Assembly: GCA_024686215.1 (NCBI GenBank)
Contig: JAIBDN010000012.1
Location: forward strand, 1-50,954
Source: Gammaproteobacteria bacterium
GTDB taxonomy: Bacteria; Pseudomonadota; Gammaproteobacteria; Pseudomonadales; Halieaceae
Length of the DNA stretch: 50,954 nt
Direction: 5' to 3'
Notes under the pieces: model-generated
What the model saw: only the letters and a program-made list of their open reading frames with translations
Database searches by the model: none
Told to the model about the DNA's origin: nothing
Part shown: positions 35,228 through 43,233 of the stretch, in pieces
Layout of the letters: each line of letters begins with the position of its first letter
How positions within the stretch are numbered: position 1 is the first letter of the stretch
Translations under genes and position numbers: made by a program

Positions 35228-36415
35228 CTAGTGGGCGATGATAACCCCGGCGCTGATCAGTTCTTCTATTCTCTGCGGGCTGATCCCCAGCGTTGCAAGG
35301 TGTTCACGGGCGCCCTGACCCGGTGCTGGCAGATCCTTGTGTAAGCTGGTCTTTTCACCATTGAACTCCAGAGGTAGTCCGGGAAGTTTGATGCTCTCCC
35401 CATTGTTCACTGTGACATCCAGCAGTCCGCCCCCCTGCAGCATGTGCGGGTCATCAATAAGGTCAATGGGCTTGTTGATCGGTGCAAAAGGTACGCCGGC
35501 GTTGTCCAGTCTGGCCATTAGCTGGTCTTTATCCAGTTCACTGAACAGCGACTGAATATGTGGAATAATGATTTCGCGCTGTTTCACGCGATCATTGTTG
35601 CGCTCCATCTGCGGATTGGCGACGAATTCACTCAGCTCGAACTCAGCGCAAAAGCGTTGCCACAATGAATCGCTGACCACGCCGACAAACACCTGTTCAC
35701 CATCTTTACTGGTGAATATGTCATACACCGACCAGGCGCTGCGTCGCACCGACATCGGCGGTGGTTCTTCGCCCAGTACACCCTGTTGCGCGATATGTTG
35801 TCCCACCATAAATGCGGTGGTCTCAAACAGGGAGCCAGTGACCTGCTTACCCTGTCCGCTATTGTGGCGTTCCTGCAGTGCGGCGAGGATGCCGATAACA
35901 CCGAACATGCCACCAGTAATATCGATCACCGAGCTGCCGGCGCGCATCGGTTTATCCGGCAGGCCAGTCATATAGGCCAGGCCGCCCATCATTTGCGTGA
36001 CCTCGTCCAGTGCTGTGCGGTGTTCGTAGGGGCCGGAGAGGAAGCCCTTCAGTGAGCAGTAAATTAATCCTGGATGGCTTTGGCTGAGCGTGTCGTAGTC
36101 CAGGCCCAGTTTATCCATAGCGCCGGGGCGAAAGTTTTCAATCATGATATCGCTGCGCGCAATGATGTCCTTTGCCGTGGCAATGCCATCCTCGGCTTTC
36201 AAATCGATACACAGGCTGGATTTGTTGCGGTTATACATCGCGAAGTAGCCGCCGCCACTGCCTTTCAGGTTCCGGGTATTGTCGCCCTGCAAGGGCTCGA
36301 TCTTGATCACGTCCGCGCCGAGATCGCCAAGAATGACCCCCGCGGTAGGGCCCATGACCATGTGGGTGAATTCCACGACTTTTATCCCGGCAAGGGGTTT
36401 GTTGTGCTGTGACAT
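35228..36415 (-). CDS. Class III CoA transferase 3 (CaiB/BaiF family)
   Basis: A 395-aa family III CoA transferase. Features: IKVVEFTHMVMGPTAGVIL, LGADVIKIEPLQGDN, MIENFRPGAMDKLGLD, and the catalytic Asp in SSVIDITGGMFG. ATG 36415 follows CAAGGAAAG. It is divergent from HMG-CoA-lyase-like 2 and convergent with the LeuCD-like pair. A CoA transferase next to a hydro-lyase and an HMG-CoA-lyase-type enzyme matches the logic of citramalate-type degradation: hydration, CoA activation, retro-aldol cleavage. That reading is an inference. Confidence 0.9.
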   Translation of the reverse strand: MSQHNKPLAGIKVVEFTHMVMGPTAGVILGDLGADVIKIEPLQGDNTRNLKGSGGGYFAMYNRNKSSLCIDLKAEDGIATAKDIIARSDIMIENFRPGAMDKLGLDYDTLSQSHPGLIYCSLKGFLSGPYEHRTALDEVTQMMGGLAYMTGLPDKPMRAGSSVIDITGGMFGVIGILAALQERHNSGQGKQVTGSLFETTAFMVGQHIAQQGVLGEEPPPMSVRRSAWSVYDIFTSKDGEQVFVGVVSDSLWQRFCAEFELSEFVANPQMERNNDRVKQREIIIPHIQSLFSELDKDQLMARLDNAGVPFAPINKPIDLIDDPHMLQGGGLLDVTVNNGESIKLPGLPLEFNGEKTSLHKDLPAPGQGAREHLATLGISPQRIEELISAGVIIAH

Positions 36416-36450
36416 GCGCGGCGCTTTCCTTGATAAGGTGTGAAGTTTAA

Positions 36451-36478
36451 ATGATAATATGATATATCATTATATCAT
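36451..36478. promoter_or_regulatory. 28-bp imperfect palindrome, operator-like, between CoA transferase 3 and HMG-CoA-lyase-like 2
   Basis: The sequence is a palindrome in 12 of 14 base pairs around the centre GATATATC (36461-36468). It includes GATATATCATTA (36461-36472), which differs at two positions from GATATAACATTA upstream of the GntR gene (complement of 42270-42281). It ends 7 bp before the ATG at 36486, so bound protein would block that gene's ribosome site. Confidence 0.5.
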
Positions 36479-36485
36479 ATCAAGG

Positions 36486-37433
36486 ATGGCCGGTGTGGAC
36501 TCTATAGACATTGAAATCAGTGAGGTGGGCCCGCGTGATGGTTTGCAGAGCATAGCGCCCATCATGTCCACCGCGGACAAGAAGGCGTGGATCAGCGCGT
36601 TGGCTGCGGCCGGCATTCCGGAGATTGAAGTCGGTTCATTTGTCCCGGCGAAAGTGTTGCCGCAGTTGGCGGATACCGCGGAATTGGTCAGTCACGCGAA
36701 AGGTATTGCCGGTCTGGCAGTAGCTGTGCTGGTACCCAATCTGCGCGGCGCTCAAGACGCCCTGGCGGTGGGACCGGACAAAATGACCATACCTTTGTCG
36801 GTCAGTGAAACGCATTCCTTGAAAAATCTGAAGCGCACCCATGAGCAAGTGCTGGAGGAGGTGCGGGGGATACGCGCGGCCATTGACCTGCTGCCCGCAC
36901 AGTCCCGACCGAAATTGGAAGGGTCTCTGTCCACCGCCTTTGGTTGTACCCTGGAAGGTAGAGTGCCGGAAGCAAAGGTGCTGGAGATGGCGGAGAAACT
37001 GCTCGCAGCCGGTTGCGACGAGGTGGGTCTTTCAGATACTACCGGCTTCGCCAATCCAGTGCAGGTGCGGGATTACACACGGCATATCTGGGAGCTGCTG
37101 GGCCGGGATAAACTCACCGGTATTCACCTGCACAATACCCGTGGCCAGGGCCTGGCCAACGTCATGGCTGCGCTGGAGGTAGGGCTTACTACTATTGACG
37201 CCTCTATGGGCGGGATAGGGGGTTGTCCTTTTGCGCCGGGTGCCAGCGGAAATATAGTGACCGAAGATCTGGTGTTTCTGCTGGAGAGCCAGGGCTTGCG
37301 CACCGGCGTAAATTTCGAGGCGCTGTGGCACGCGCGGACAGTGCTCGCCCGGGGGCTACCCGGTGTCGAGCTCTACGGATTTACCCCGGATGCGGGTTTA
37401 CCGAAAGACTTCATCGCGGCTACGCCGCAGTAA
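36486..37433 (+). CDS. HMG-CoA lyase-like enzyme 2 (DRE-TIM metallolyase)
   Basis: A 315-aa HMG-CoA-lyase-type enzyme. I place the start at ATG 36486 after CAAGG; the upstream ATG at 36459 lies inside the operator palindrome. Features: ISEVGPRDGLQS, IPEIEVGSFVPAKVLP, the metal site GIHLHNTRGQG, and GGCPFAPGASGNIVTED. It carries Asn in HNTRG where enzyme 1 has HDTRA, so the two are different paralogues, perhaps with different acyl-CoA substrates. It is divergently paired with CoA transferase 3, which could supply its CoA ester. Confidence 0.85.
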   Translation: MAGVDSIDIEISEVGPRDGLQSIAPIMSTADKKAWISALAAAGIPEIEVGSFVPAKVLPQLADTAELVSHAKGIAGLAVAVLVPNLRGAQDALAVGPDKMTIPLSVSETHSLKNLKRTHEQVLEEVRGIRAAIDLLPAQSRPKLEGSLSTAFGCTLEGRVPEAKVLEMAEKLLAAGCDEVGLSDTTGFANPVQVRDYTRHIWELLGRDKLTGIHLHNTRGQGLANVMAALEVGLTTIDASMGGIGGCPFAPGASGNIVTEDLVFLLESQGLRTGVNFEALWHARTVLARGLPGVELYGFTPDAGLPKDFIAATPQ

Positions 37434-37458
37434 AAACTTACCCTGTGGACACTTGTCG

Positions 37459-38430
37459 TTAATCACGGCTACTGCGCTGCCTTGCTTTGCGCAGCAGGAA
37501 TGGCAGCCAGGCGAGAGCTGCGAACAGGTACACCAGTGCGAAATCGGCTACAGGGATACGCATTATCTCTATGGCGTCCAACCAGCGGCCTTGATAGGTG
37601 AAGACAACGCAGGCCAGGTAGGTGATGACAATGCCCCAGCGCGTCTTTTTTCCCAGGCCTATGCCGTGCATCTGGGTGATTACGAAAATAGTTAAAAAGC
37701 CGAAAAAGAACATCTGCCAGTGCCCTCCACCCATGGTCAGGTAGGCCACGATGGCGCCGTGGGCCAGCACAAATACCTCGAGAAGCAGGGTCCATACCCG
37801 GTCTCTGTGGAAGCGGGTAAAGAACAAGCTGCCCTGCAGTAGCATCATCAGCACGTAAAAAGTCCCTAATAGATGGCCGATATTGTCTTCAATGGGGTGG
37901 AACCAGAAGGTGTAGACAATCGCCCAGGAAAAATAATAGCCGTGGTAGCGGCGAAGAAACCCAACCGGTCGTTCTACGAAATCGATTTTGTGGCCGAAAA
38001 ACAGACCGCGCCGGCTGTTTTCCATCATCAGCACAAACACCAACAGAAAAATCACTGAAAACTGTGACGACAGTATCGAAGTGTCCTGGGCCAAGCCGTC
38101 ATAGAACACGCGGGTTTGCACGATGTGCAGTGCCACGAACAGCAGGTTAAAAGTGATGGCGATGACATTGACCGGGTGCAGCCCGCTGGTATAGCCAGGG
38201 CGCTTGATCTGGGCCCAGGCGATTAGTGCCCACAGGCCAATCTGGTGCAAACCATAGAGTCCCCAGGCAGAAAAACGTGTCCAGAAATCGGGTTGCGCCA
38301 GCTTCCAGTAGTACCAGAGGTTACCTTGATCAGGGAGAAACATATCGGGCGAACTATACGGGCCCAGCGCTACGATCATCACCATGATCAGCAAGCAGCC
38401 AAAAATGCCTATTAAATGTTGTCGTGCCAT
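37459..38430 (-). CDS. Integral membrane protein of unknown function (323 aa)
   Basis: A hydrophobic protein with about nine predicted helices. I do not recognise the family. Conserved-looking polar residues inside or near helices are LHIVQTRVFYDG, FWFHPIEDNIGHLLGTFY, VLAHGAIVAYLTMGGGH and TQMHGIGLGKKTRWG. The many intramembrane histidines suggest a metal- or haem-binding membrane enzyme, or a transporter, but this is speculative. It is the last gene of the minus-strand run that includes two alpha/beta hydrolases and the isocitrate-lyase-like gene, 118 bp after the lipoprotein hydrolase. No ribosome site is obvious before ATG 38430. Confidence 0.6.
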   Translation of the reverse strand: MARQHLIGIFGCLLIMVMIVALGPYSSPDMFLPDQGNLWYYWKLAQPDFWTRFSAWGLYGLHQIGLWALIAWAQIKRPGYTSGLHPVNVIAITFNLLFVALHIVQTRVFYDGLAQDTSILSSQFSVIFLLVFVLMMENSRRGLFFGHKIDFVERPVGFLRRYHGYYFSWAIVYTFWFHPIEDNIGHLLGTFYVLMMLLQGSLFFTRFHRDRVWTLLLEVFVLAHGAIVAYLTMGGGHWQMFFFGFLTIFVITQMHGIGLGKKTRWGIVITYLACVVFTYQGRWLDAIEIMRIPVADFALVYLFAALAWLPFLLRKARQRSSRD

Positions 38431-38548
38431 TAGGAGTGCTGTCTATTAGCTGTTGTTGTAAGGATTGCATCCAATTGCAGTGAGTAGAACACTGCACTGT
38501 TGTGCGTTGGCACCTGCTTTCCAGCGTAGAGCTGTTGAACCCATCTCA

Positions 38549-39583
38549 TCAGCGAACAGACAGTTTGGCGAAACCGCCAGTGGCGTCGGTAAGCCTGCCA
38601 GTGGCTATAAAATCCCTGGCCGCCTGCTTGTCCTTCAGGTAGGCGTCCAGAAACGCCGTGCTGGCGATTTGCAGCATGTGCAGAGCATCTTCCTGGGGAT
38701 CGGCATCACGCTGCGGGCGGCAAATCAGGTTGCCCAGGTAATGATCTGCCCCGTCCATGATCAGCGCGTATTTATCGCCCGGTAGGGCGGTTTCCCAGGA
38801 CATCAGGTGCATGCGCCAGTCTGGCCAGAAACCGGGTTGTACGTCCCAGGTGCCGGTGCTGACCAGTGTGGGTGTTTTCAGGGTAAGCCAGCTCTCAGCG
38901 GTAATGGTGTCAAACATGGGGCCCGGTGGCGACAGCGCAACGACCGCTTTAATCTGTGGATCAAAATAAGACTGATATTGTTCGCTGTCCGGGTCGAACG
39001 CTTGGGCACCGCCGAATTGCTGGGCGGTAAAGGCGCCGAAGGAGTGTCCAGTGAGCGCCACGCGGCGGGGGTCTGCTTTACGCGAGAACGCCGGTACCTG
39101 CCGCTCGATTTGCTGCAATGCTTGCAGGATGCGCGACATGTCGGCAATGCGCGCTTCAATCAGCCCGACCTGGCCGTAGCGCAGGCTGTTAAAAATCCCG
39201 GCAACGGCGCTGCAGCAATCCAGGTGGTTGGGGGCAATGACCGCGTAACCGTGACCCACCCAGTGCTCTATGATGCGATCATAGCTGTCCTTATCCGACC
39301 AGTTGCCATGGGAAAACAACAGTAGCGGAAAATTGTCGCCCTGGGCCGGAAAGTACAGGTTTAGCAGTAACTCGCTCTCCTGCGCAGTTGCCGCCAGCAG
39401 CACATCGCGCTCCACGCGGACTCGATGGGGCCCCTGGTTTGCCCCATAGAGCTGCGCAATAACAGCGGGGTCAGTTTGTAGTGGCTGTGCCGGGGCCAGC
39501 ACCGGGTCGTCTCCACAGGCGACCAGTGAGAAGGTGATTATGCCTAGCAGAAAACGTATCACGGTGATTTTCAAATCAGTCAT
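38549..39583 (-). CDS. Lipoprotein alpha/beta hydrolase (chlorophyllase/PAF-acetylhydrolase-like)
   Basis: A 344-aa hydrolase with an alpha/beta fold and a lipoprotein signal: from ATG 39583 the N terminus ends its hydrophobic stretch with the lipobox LVAC. An ATG at 39604 is an alternative start but lengthens the signal unnaturally. Features: PLLLFSHGNWSDKDSYDRI (oxyanion region), GHGYAVIAPNHLD, the nucleophile elbow TGHSFGAF and the catalytic His in DGADHYLGN. The pattern fits the chlorophyllase/dienelactone-hydrolase/PAF-AH clan, that is an esterase. It overlaps the upstream hydrolase gene by 8 bp. If the pathway hypothesis holds, an ester side chain of a tetrapyrrole could be its substrate; this is untested. 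Confidence 0.75.
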   Translation of the reverse strand: MTDLKITVIRFLLGIITFSLVACGDDPVLAPAQPLQTDPAVIAQLYGANQGPHRVRVERDVLLAATAQESELLLNLYFPAQGDNFPLLLFSHGNWSDKDSYDRIIEHWVGHGYAVIAPNHLDCCSAVAGIFNSLRYGQVGLIEARIADMSRILQALQQIERQVPAFSRKADPRRVALTGHSFGAFTAQQFGGAQAFDPDSEQYQSYFDPQIKAVVALSPPGPMFDTITAESWLTLKTPTLVSTGTWDVQPGFWPDWRMHLMSWETALPGDKYALIMDGADHYLGNLICRPQRDADPQEDALHMLQIASTAFLDAYLKDKQAARDFIATGRLTDATGGFAKLSVR

Positions 39584-40523
39584 CCTGTAAAAATAGCCGG
39601 GCATCGGCCGCCGATTGCGCTGGAATTTCCACCGGGATTACGTGCCCCACTGCGGGGTAAATACGCTGCTGTACGCTTTGCGCATTGATCAGCTTATCCA
39701 CGTATTGCTGTACATGTTCTACCGGGAGTTGCGGATTCTGTTCGCCCCACATGATCAGAGTAGGGGCCTGAATTTGCGCCAGGTCATCACTGATGTCGCC
39801 CTTTTCCCAGGCCTGCATGCGTTCGAACTCTGCCATGCGATTACCGGTGCCGCGATACATCTGGTGAAACTCATGTACCTGGGCATCGCTGATCAGTGAC
39901 TTGTCCACCACTGGTGCCTGCAGAAACGCTTTAAACAGGCTTTCCGGCAACAGGTAGAACACGTAGCCGGCCCAGTTGGGCATGCCCATCTCCATGTACT
40001 TGTTGGTCACGCGTGGCATGCCGGGTGCGTTGATCAGGATCAGTTTATCCACCCGCTGCGGGTAGTGAGCGGCGTAATACCACGCCAGCGCGCCACCCGT
40101 GGAGGATCCCGCCAGCGATGCCCTTGCGATGCCCAGGTGATCAAGCAGGGCCGAGAGTAATATACTGCCGCGTGCGCGGGAATAATCGCCGCTGGGGTCT
40201 GCTCCGGTCAGCCCATGGCTGGTGAGATCGAAGCGGATGAGGGTGAAATCCTGCCGCAGTGTATCGACCCAGGTCTGCCACTGGCGCATGGTATAAAAGT
40301 GGGAGTGGATGAGCACCAGTGGTGGGCCAGAGCCTTCCACCTTGTAGGCCAGATTGACACCGTCAACCTCCAGGCGCTGCAGATTGTTGCCAGCGTATTG
40401 CTGCTCCAGGGTGGTCATGGGAATGTCGCGGTTGCTCCACCACAGGAACAGTAGCGTAATTACAATCAGGCCCAGTAAAGCAGCCAGAGAGATAAACAGG
40501 ATTCGTAACAGGCGGCGCATCAT
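39576..40523 (-). CDS. Membrane-anchored alpha/beta hydrolase
   Basis: A 315-aa alpha/beta hydrolase with one N-terminal membrane helix (residues 5-30), so the catalytic domain is probably periplasmic. Features: PPLVLIHSHFYT (oxyanion loop), RFDLTSHGLTG, the nucleophile elbow GSSTGG with Ser141, the acid residue near LIMWGEQNP, and the catalytic His in PAVGHVIP. It resembles haloalkane dehalogenase/meta-cleavage hydrolase or methylesterase-type enzymes; the substrate cannot be told. It overlaps the isocitrate-lyase-like gene by 4 bp and the lipoprotein hydrolase by 8 bp, so all three are co-translated. Confidence 0.8.
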   Translation of the reverse strand: MMRRLLRILFISLAALLGLIVITLLFLWWSNRDIPMTTLEQQYAGNNLQRLEVDGVNLAYKVEGSGPPLVLIHSHFYTMRQWQTWVDTLRQDFTLIRFDLTSHGLTGADPSGDYSRARGSILLSALLDHLGIARASLAGSSTGGALAWYYAAHYPQRVDKLILINAPGMPRVTNKYMEMGMPNWAGYVFYLLPESLFKAFLQAPVVDKSLISDAQVHEFHQMYRGTGNRMAEFERMQAWEKGDISDDLAQIQAPTLIMWGEQNPQLPVEHVQQYVDKLINAQSVQQRIYPAVGHVIPVEIPAQSAADARLFLQDD

Positions 40524-41401
40524 GATCCAGTGTCGTAGGTCTGGCCCGCGGCAAGTAGTTGATCCGCGCCTAGCAGGGTATTCATATCTGACAGCTCCAG
40601 CATGCTCTCGCGCATTTGCTGTGTATTGCCGCTGCGCTGAATTTCCTGCAGTACCTCCCGCGCCCGGGGTACGAAGCTGTGCAGCAGGGCGACAGGGTAT
40701 AAGGCGATACGGTACCCCAGTGACTGTAATTCATCGTAATCGGTTACCGGGCTGCCGCCGCCTTCTACCAGGTTGTGCACCAGCGGAATGTGGGCACCGA
40801 AGGTCTGTCCTATCTGCGTCATCTGCGCGCTGGAGACCGGCGCTTCGATAAACAATGCGTCCGCACCGGCTTCGCGGTAGCGCTGGGCCCGTTCCATAGC
40901 ATCCTCAAAGCCGTTCACTCCCAGGGCATCAGTGCGAGCGATGATCGCGGTGTCATCATGTTCCCTGGCGTCGACAGCGGCTTTGATCTTTCCCAGCATC
41001 TCCTCGCAGCCGATCACTGCTTTGCCTGCCATATGGCCGCAGAGCTTGGGTAAAACCTGGTCCTCAAGCTGTAATGCACTGGCCCCGGCGCGCTCCAGGT
41101 CGCGCACTGTGCGCTGCACGTTCAGTGCATTGCCAAACCCGGTGTCCATGTCGACGATCAGCGGCAGGTCGACACGGTCACGTATAATCGCCACGGTATC
41201 TGCCACCTCGCTGGCGCAAACCAGGCCCATGTCCGGTCGGCCAAAGCGCGCAAAGGACAAGCTTCCGCCGGAGAGAAAGGCGGCTTCAAAACCGGCCTGC
41301 TCAACCAATAGCGCGGACAGGCCATCGTAAACGCCCGGTGTCTTGATCAGTTTTCCACTGGACAGTAATTCTGCGAGTTGTTCCCGGTGCTTGGCTTTCA
41401 T
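40520..41401 (-). CDS. Isocitrate lyase/PEP mutase family C-C lyase (dimethylmalate/methylisocitrate lyase-like)
   Basis: A 293-aa TIM-barrel enzyme. The metal site is in LPLIVDMDTGFGN (Asp84, Asp86), and the catalytic loop PKLCGHMAGK contains Cys121 in KxCGH. That Cys is the general acid of the lyase members (methylisocitrate lyase, 2,3-dimethylmalate lyase) and is missing in PEP mutases, so a retro-Claisen lyase acting on a substituted malate is expected. The prpC and prpD genes are absent, which speaks against the methylcitrate cycle. With the LeuCD-like hydratase it could cleave a dialkylmalate into a 2-oxo acid and a carboxylic acid. It lies 57 bp downstream of the GntR gene. Confidence 0.85.
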   Translation of the reverse strand: MKAKHREQLAELLSSGKLIKTPGVYDGLSALLVEQAGFEAAFLSGGSLSFARFGRPDMGLVCASEVADTVAIIRDRVDLPLIVDMDTGFGNALNVQRTVRDLERAGASALQLEDQVLPKLCGHMAGKAVIGCEEMLGKIKAAVDAREHDDTAIIARTDALGVNGFEDAMERAQRYREAGADALFIEAPVSSAQMTQIGQTFGAHIPLVHNLVEGGGSPVTDYDELQSLGYRIALYPVALLHSFVPRAREVLQEIQRSGNTQQMRESMLELSDMNTLLGADQLLAAGQTYDTGS

Positions 41402-41458
41402 GCGGGTTCCGTTATCTTAAGGGTGTATCTGGTTTGTCGGTGCTGGCCCTGTGAGGAA

Positions 41459-42241
41459 TCAGCGGTCATCCATTTGCAGGTCCATGCGGTACTGGAAACG
41501 CTCCGGGTGGTAGAACACCTGCAGGTAATCAGCCAGGTGCTCCTGTCCATTGCGTGTTTCGAAGGAGTGACGAATCAGGCTGATTAACGGTGCGCCGGGT
41601 GCTGTTTCCAAGTGCTGGGCGAGTTCCTGGCTAGCCGCTACCGCGCTGATAGTCTGCGTGACATGGGTGATTTTCAGGCCCTGCTTGCGAAAGATGGCCA
41701 GCCTCGGTGACTTCTGAAAATCCCGTTTGCTCACCGCCTTGGTCAATCCATTGGTCCAGCTGCTGTAATAGCCAAAGGGCTGTCCGTCGCGCGAGCGCAC
41801 GCGCACTACGTGCAATGCTTTTTCTTTATCCTCGAGGTCAAGGGCTTCGCGTACCGCGCCGGGAGGCATTTGTTTTTTACACTCCAATACCACCACATCG
41901 GTGTGGCGCGCCATGCTTTCGATTTCCTGCAGCATTTCTACCAGTGGGGCTTTTACCGGCTGCGGAGAATACTCGTAAGTGACGTGGGTGCCCTTGCCCC
42001 GGCGTCGTTCCACCATTCCCTCGGCGGCCAATTCGTCCATGGCGCGTTTGGCGGTGATGCGCGATACGGAGAAATTCTCCGCCAACTGCTGCTCTGTGGG
42101 CATCTGTCCGCCATTTTCTATGGTGCCGTCGAGAATGGCATTTTTGAGCAGGCTGTACAGACGAAAATACAGCGGCGTGGGTATATCCTGCTGCAAGGTC
42201 TTTAGTTGTGTTTCGCTGAAGATTTCCGCGATTTTTTGCAT
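41459..42241 (-). CDS. GntR-family transcriptional regulator, HutC subfamily
   Basis: A 260-aa regulator. The GntR winged helix-turn-helix is at about residues 22-90 (PLYFRLYSLLKNAI, GGQMPTEQQLAENFSVSR, ERRRGKGTHV), followed by a UTRA effector domain ending near YLQVFYHPERFQYRMD. HutC-type members bind small metabolites such as urocanate or sugar phosphates and are usually local repressors. Two TGTTATAT sites lie at and just upstream of its start codon, which suggests autoregulation. It sits inside the minus-strand operon between the cyclic amidohydrolases and the lyase, so it probably senses an intermediate of this pathway. Confidence 0.9.
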   Translation of the reverse strand: MQKIAEIFSETQLKTLQQDIPTPLYFRLYSLLKNAILDGTIENGGQMPTEQQLAENFSVSRITAKRAMDELAAEGMVERRRGKGTHVTYEYSPQPVKAPLVEMLQEIESMARHTDVVVLECKKQMPPGAVREALDLEDKEKALHVVRVRSRDGQPFGYYSSWTNGLTKAVSKRDFQKSPRLAIFRKQGLKITHVTQTISAVAASQELAQHLETAPGAPLISLIRHSFETRNGQEHLADYLQVFYHPERFQYRMDLQMDDR

Positions 42242-42280
42242 GTTATATATCTCATTGTGCCAATTGTATTAATGTTATAT
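42241..42280. promoter_or_regulatory. Repeated TGTTATAT operator sites upstream of the GntR gene
   Basis: TGTTATAT occurs at 42241-42248, touching the start codon, and again at 42273-42280, a spacing of 32 bp or about three helical turns. On the minus strand they read AGATATATAACATG and GATATAACATTA. The first covers the ribosome-binding region, as expected for autorepression. Related sequences occur at 20179-20303, 33108-33133, 36451-36478 and 44867-44881. Confidence 0.5.
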
Positions 42281-42304
42281 CAAAATAGAACTTTTGTGTG
42301 CCGC

Positions 42305-43231
42305 TTATTCAGCTTGCTGCTGCCAGGCATCGATAATGTCCGTTGCACCAGCGCTCCATACACCCTCGCGACTGCTGATGTAAGCCAGGGCCTGTTCCAG
42401 TTTGCTGATGCGGTGAGGCTGGCCAAGCATCCAGGGGTGTATATTCAGGGCCAGGATGCGACCGCCGGATTGTTCCGCCTCCTGCAGTAGAAAGTCGCAG
42501 GCATCGCACACCTGTTCCAGCCAGGATTGCTCTGAATGCAGGTTGTTCATCATCACGAAGCGGTCTTCCAGCTCGTTGGACAGGGGCATGGCTACCAGAT
42601 CGCCCTGCGCAGTGTGGAACGGGTAGGGCATATCGTCGTTCACCCAGTCGCAGAAGTAACGCACGCCATTGGCGGCCAGTAGCTGCGGGGTGTTCTCGCT
42701 TTCATTGCGCGCAGGGCTGATCCATCCACTGATGGCCTGGCCACTGAGTTCGCGCAAGCGGGACAGGGAACGTTCGACCAGTCTGGCTTCTTCGTCCGCG
42801 TCCATGCCGCCGTAGTGCAGGCTGTCCATATTCCAGCCGTGGCACAGAATTTCGTCACCACGTTCTACGATACGCTGCAGCAGATAGGGCAGTCGTTCTG
42901 CCAACTCGGTATTAAACGCGAAGGTGGGCTTGATCGAATACTGGTCAAAAGCTTTGAGGAAGCGGTAGATGCCCACGCGGTTACCGTAGTCGCGCAAGGT
43001 AAAGTGGCGCAGATCGGGGTAGGGCATGGTCATGCCGCCGGGTACCGCGAAGGGTTTCCCCTGTTGGTCGAGCGGGAAAAACTGCAGGTTGACGTTGATC
43101 CACAGTGCCAGTCTCGCGCCGTTGGGCCAGGTAATCGGTGGTCGCTGCGACAGCATGCTCCATGCGTAGTGCGCATGATCCATGCCGTAGCCGCGTTTGG
43201 GGTAGTTCAGGTGTTCCTTGTCCAGTGCCAT
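42305..43231 (-). CDS. PuuE-like polysaccharide-deacetylase-fold amidohydrolase 2
   Basis: A 308-aa NodB-fold protein. ATG 43231 lies 2 bp after the stop of the preceding paralogue; the longer frame to 43393 only runs back into that gene. Features: WPNGARLALWINVN, TLRDYGNRVGIYRFLKAFD, GDEILCHGWNMDSLHYGGM, SGQAISGWISPARNESENT and LALNIHPWMLGQPHRI. The RDYGNRVG and HGW/HPW segments mark the PuuE/cyclic-imide-hydrolase branch that opens rings of allantoin or cyclic imides, not carbohydrate deacetylases. It is about the size of known cyclic imide hydrolases. No signal peptide, so cytoplasmic. Confidence 0.8.
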   Translation of the reverse strand: MALDKEHLNYPKRGYGMDHAHYAWSMLSQRPPITWPNGARLALWINVNLQFFPLDQQGKPFAVPGGMTMPYPDLRHFTLRDYGNRVGIYRFLKAFDQYSIKPTFAFNTELAERLPYLLQRIVERGDEILCHGWNMDSLHYGGMDADEEARLVERSLSRLRELSGQAISGWISPARNESENTPQLLAANGVRYFCDWVNDDMPYPFHTAQGDLVAMPLSNELEDRFVMMNNLHSEQSWLEQVCDACDFLLQEAEQSGGRILALNIHPWMLGQPHRISKLEQALAYISSREGVWSAGATDIIDAWQQQAE

Positions 43232-43233
43232 AG

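Noticed and set aside
36459..36485. ATG 36459 as start of HMG-CoA-lyase-like 2
   Set aside because: It lies inside a 28-bp palindrome, has no ribosome site and would add an Ile/Tyr-rich extension; ATG 36486 with AAGG fits the family N terminus.
40520..41401. PrpB of the methylcitrate cycle
   Set aside because: prpC, prpD/acnD and a PrpR-type regulator are missing; the gene is embedded with hydrolases and a GntR regulator.
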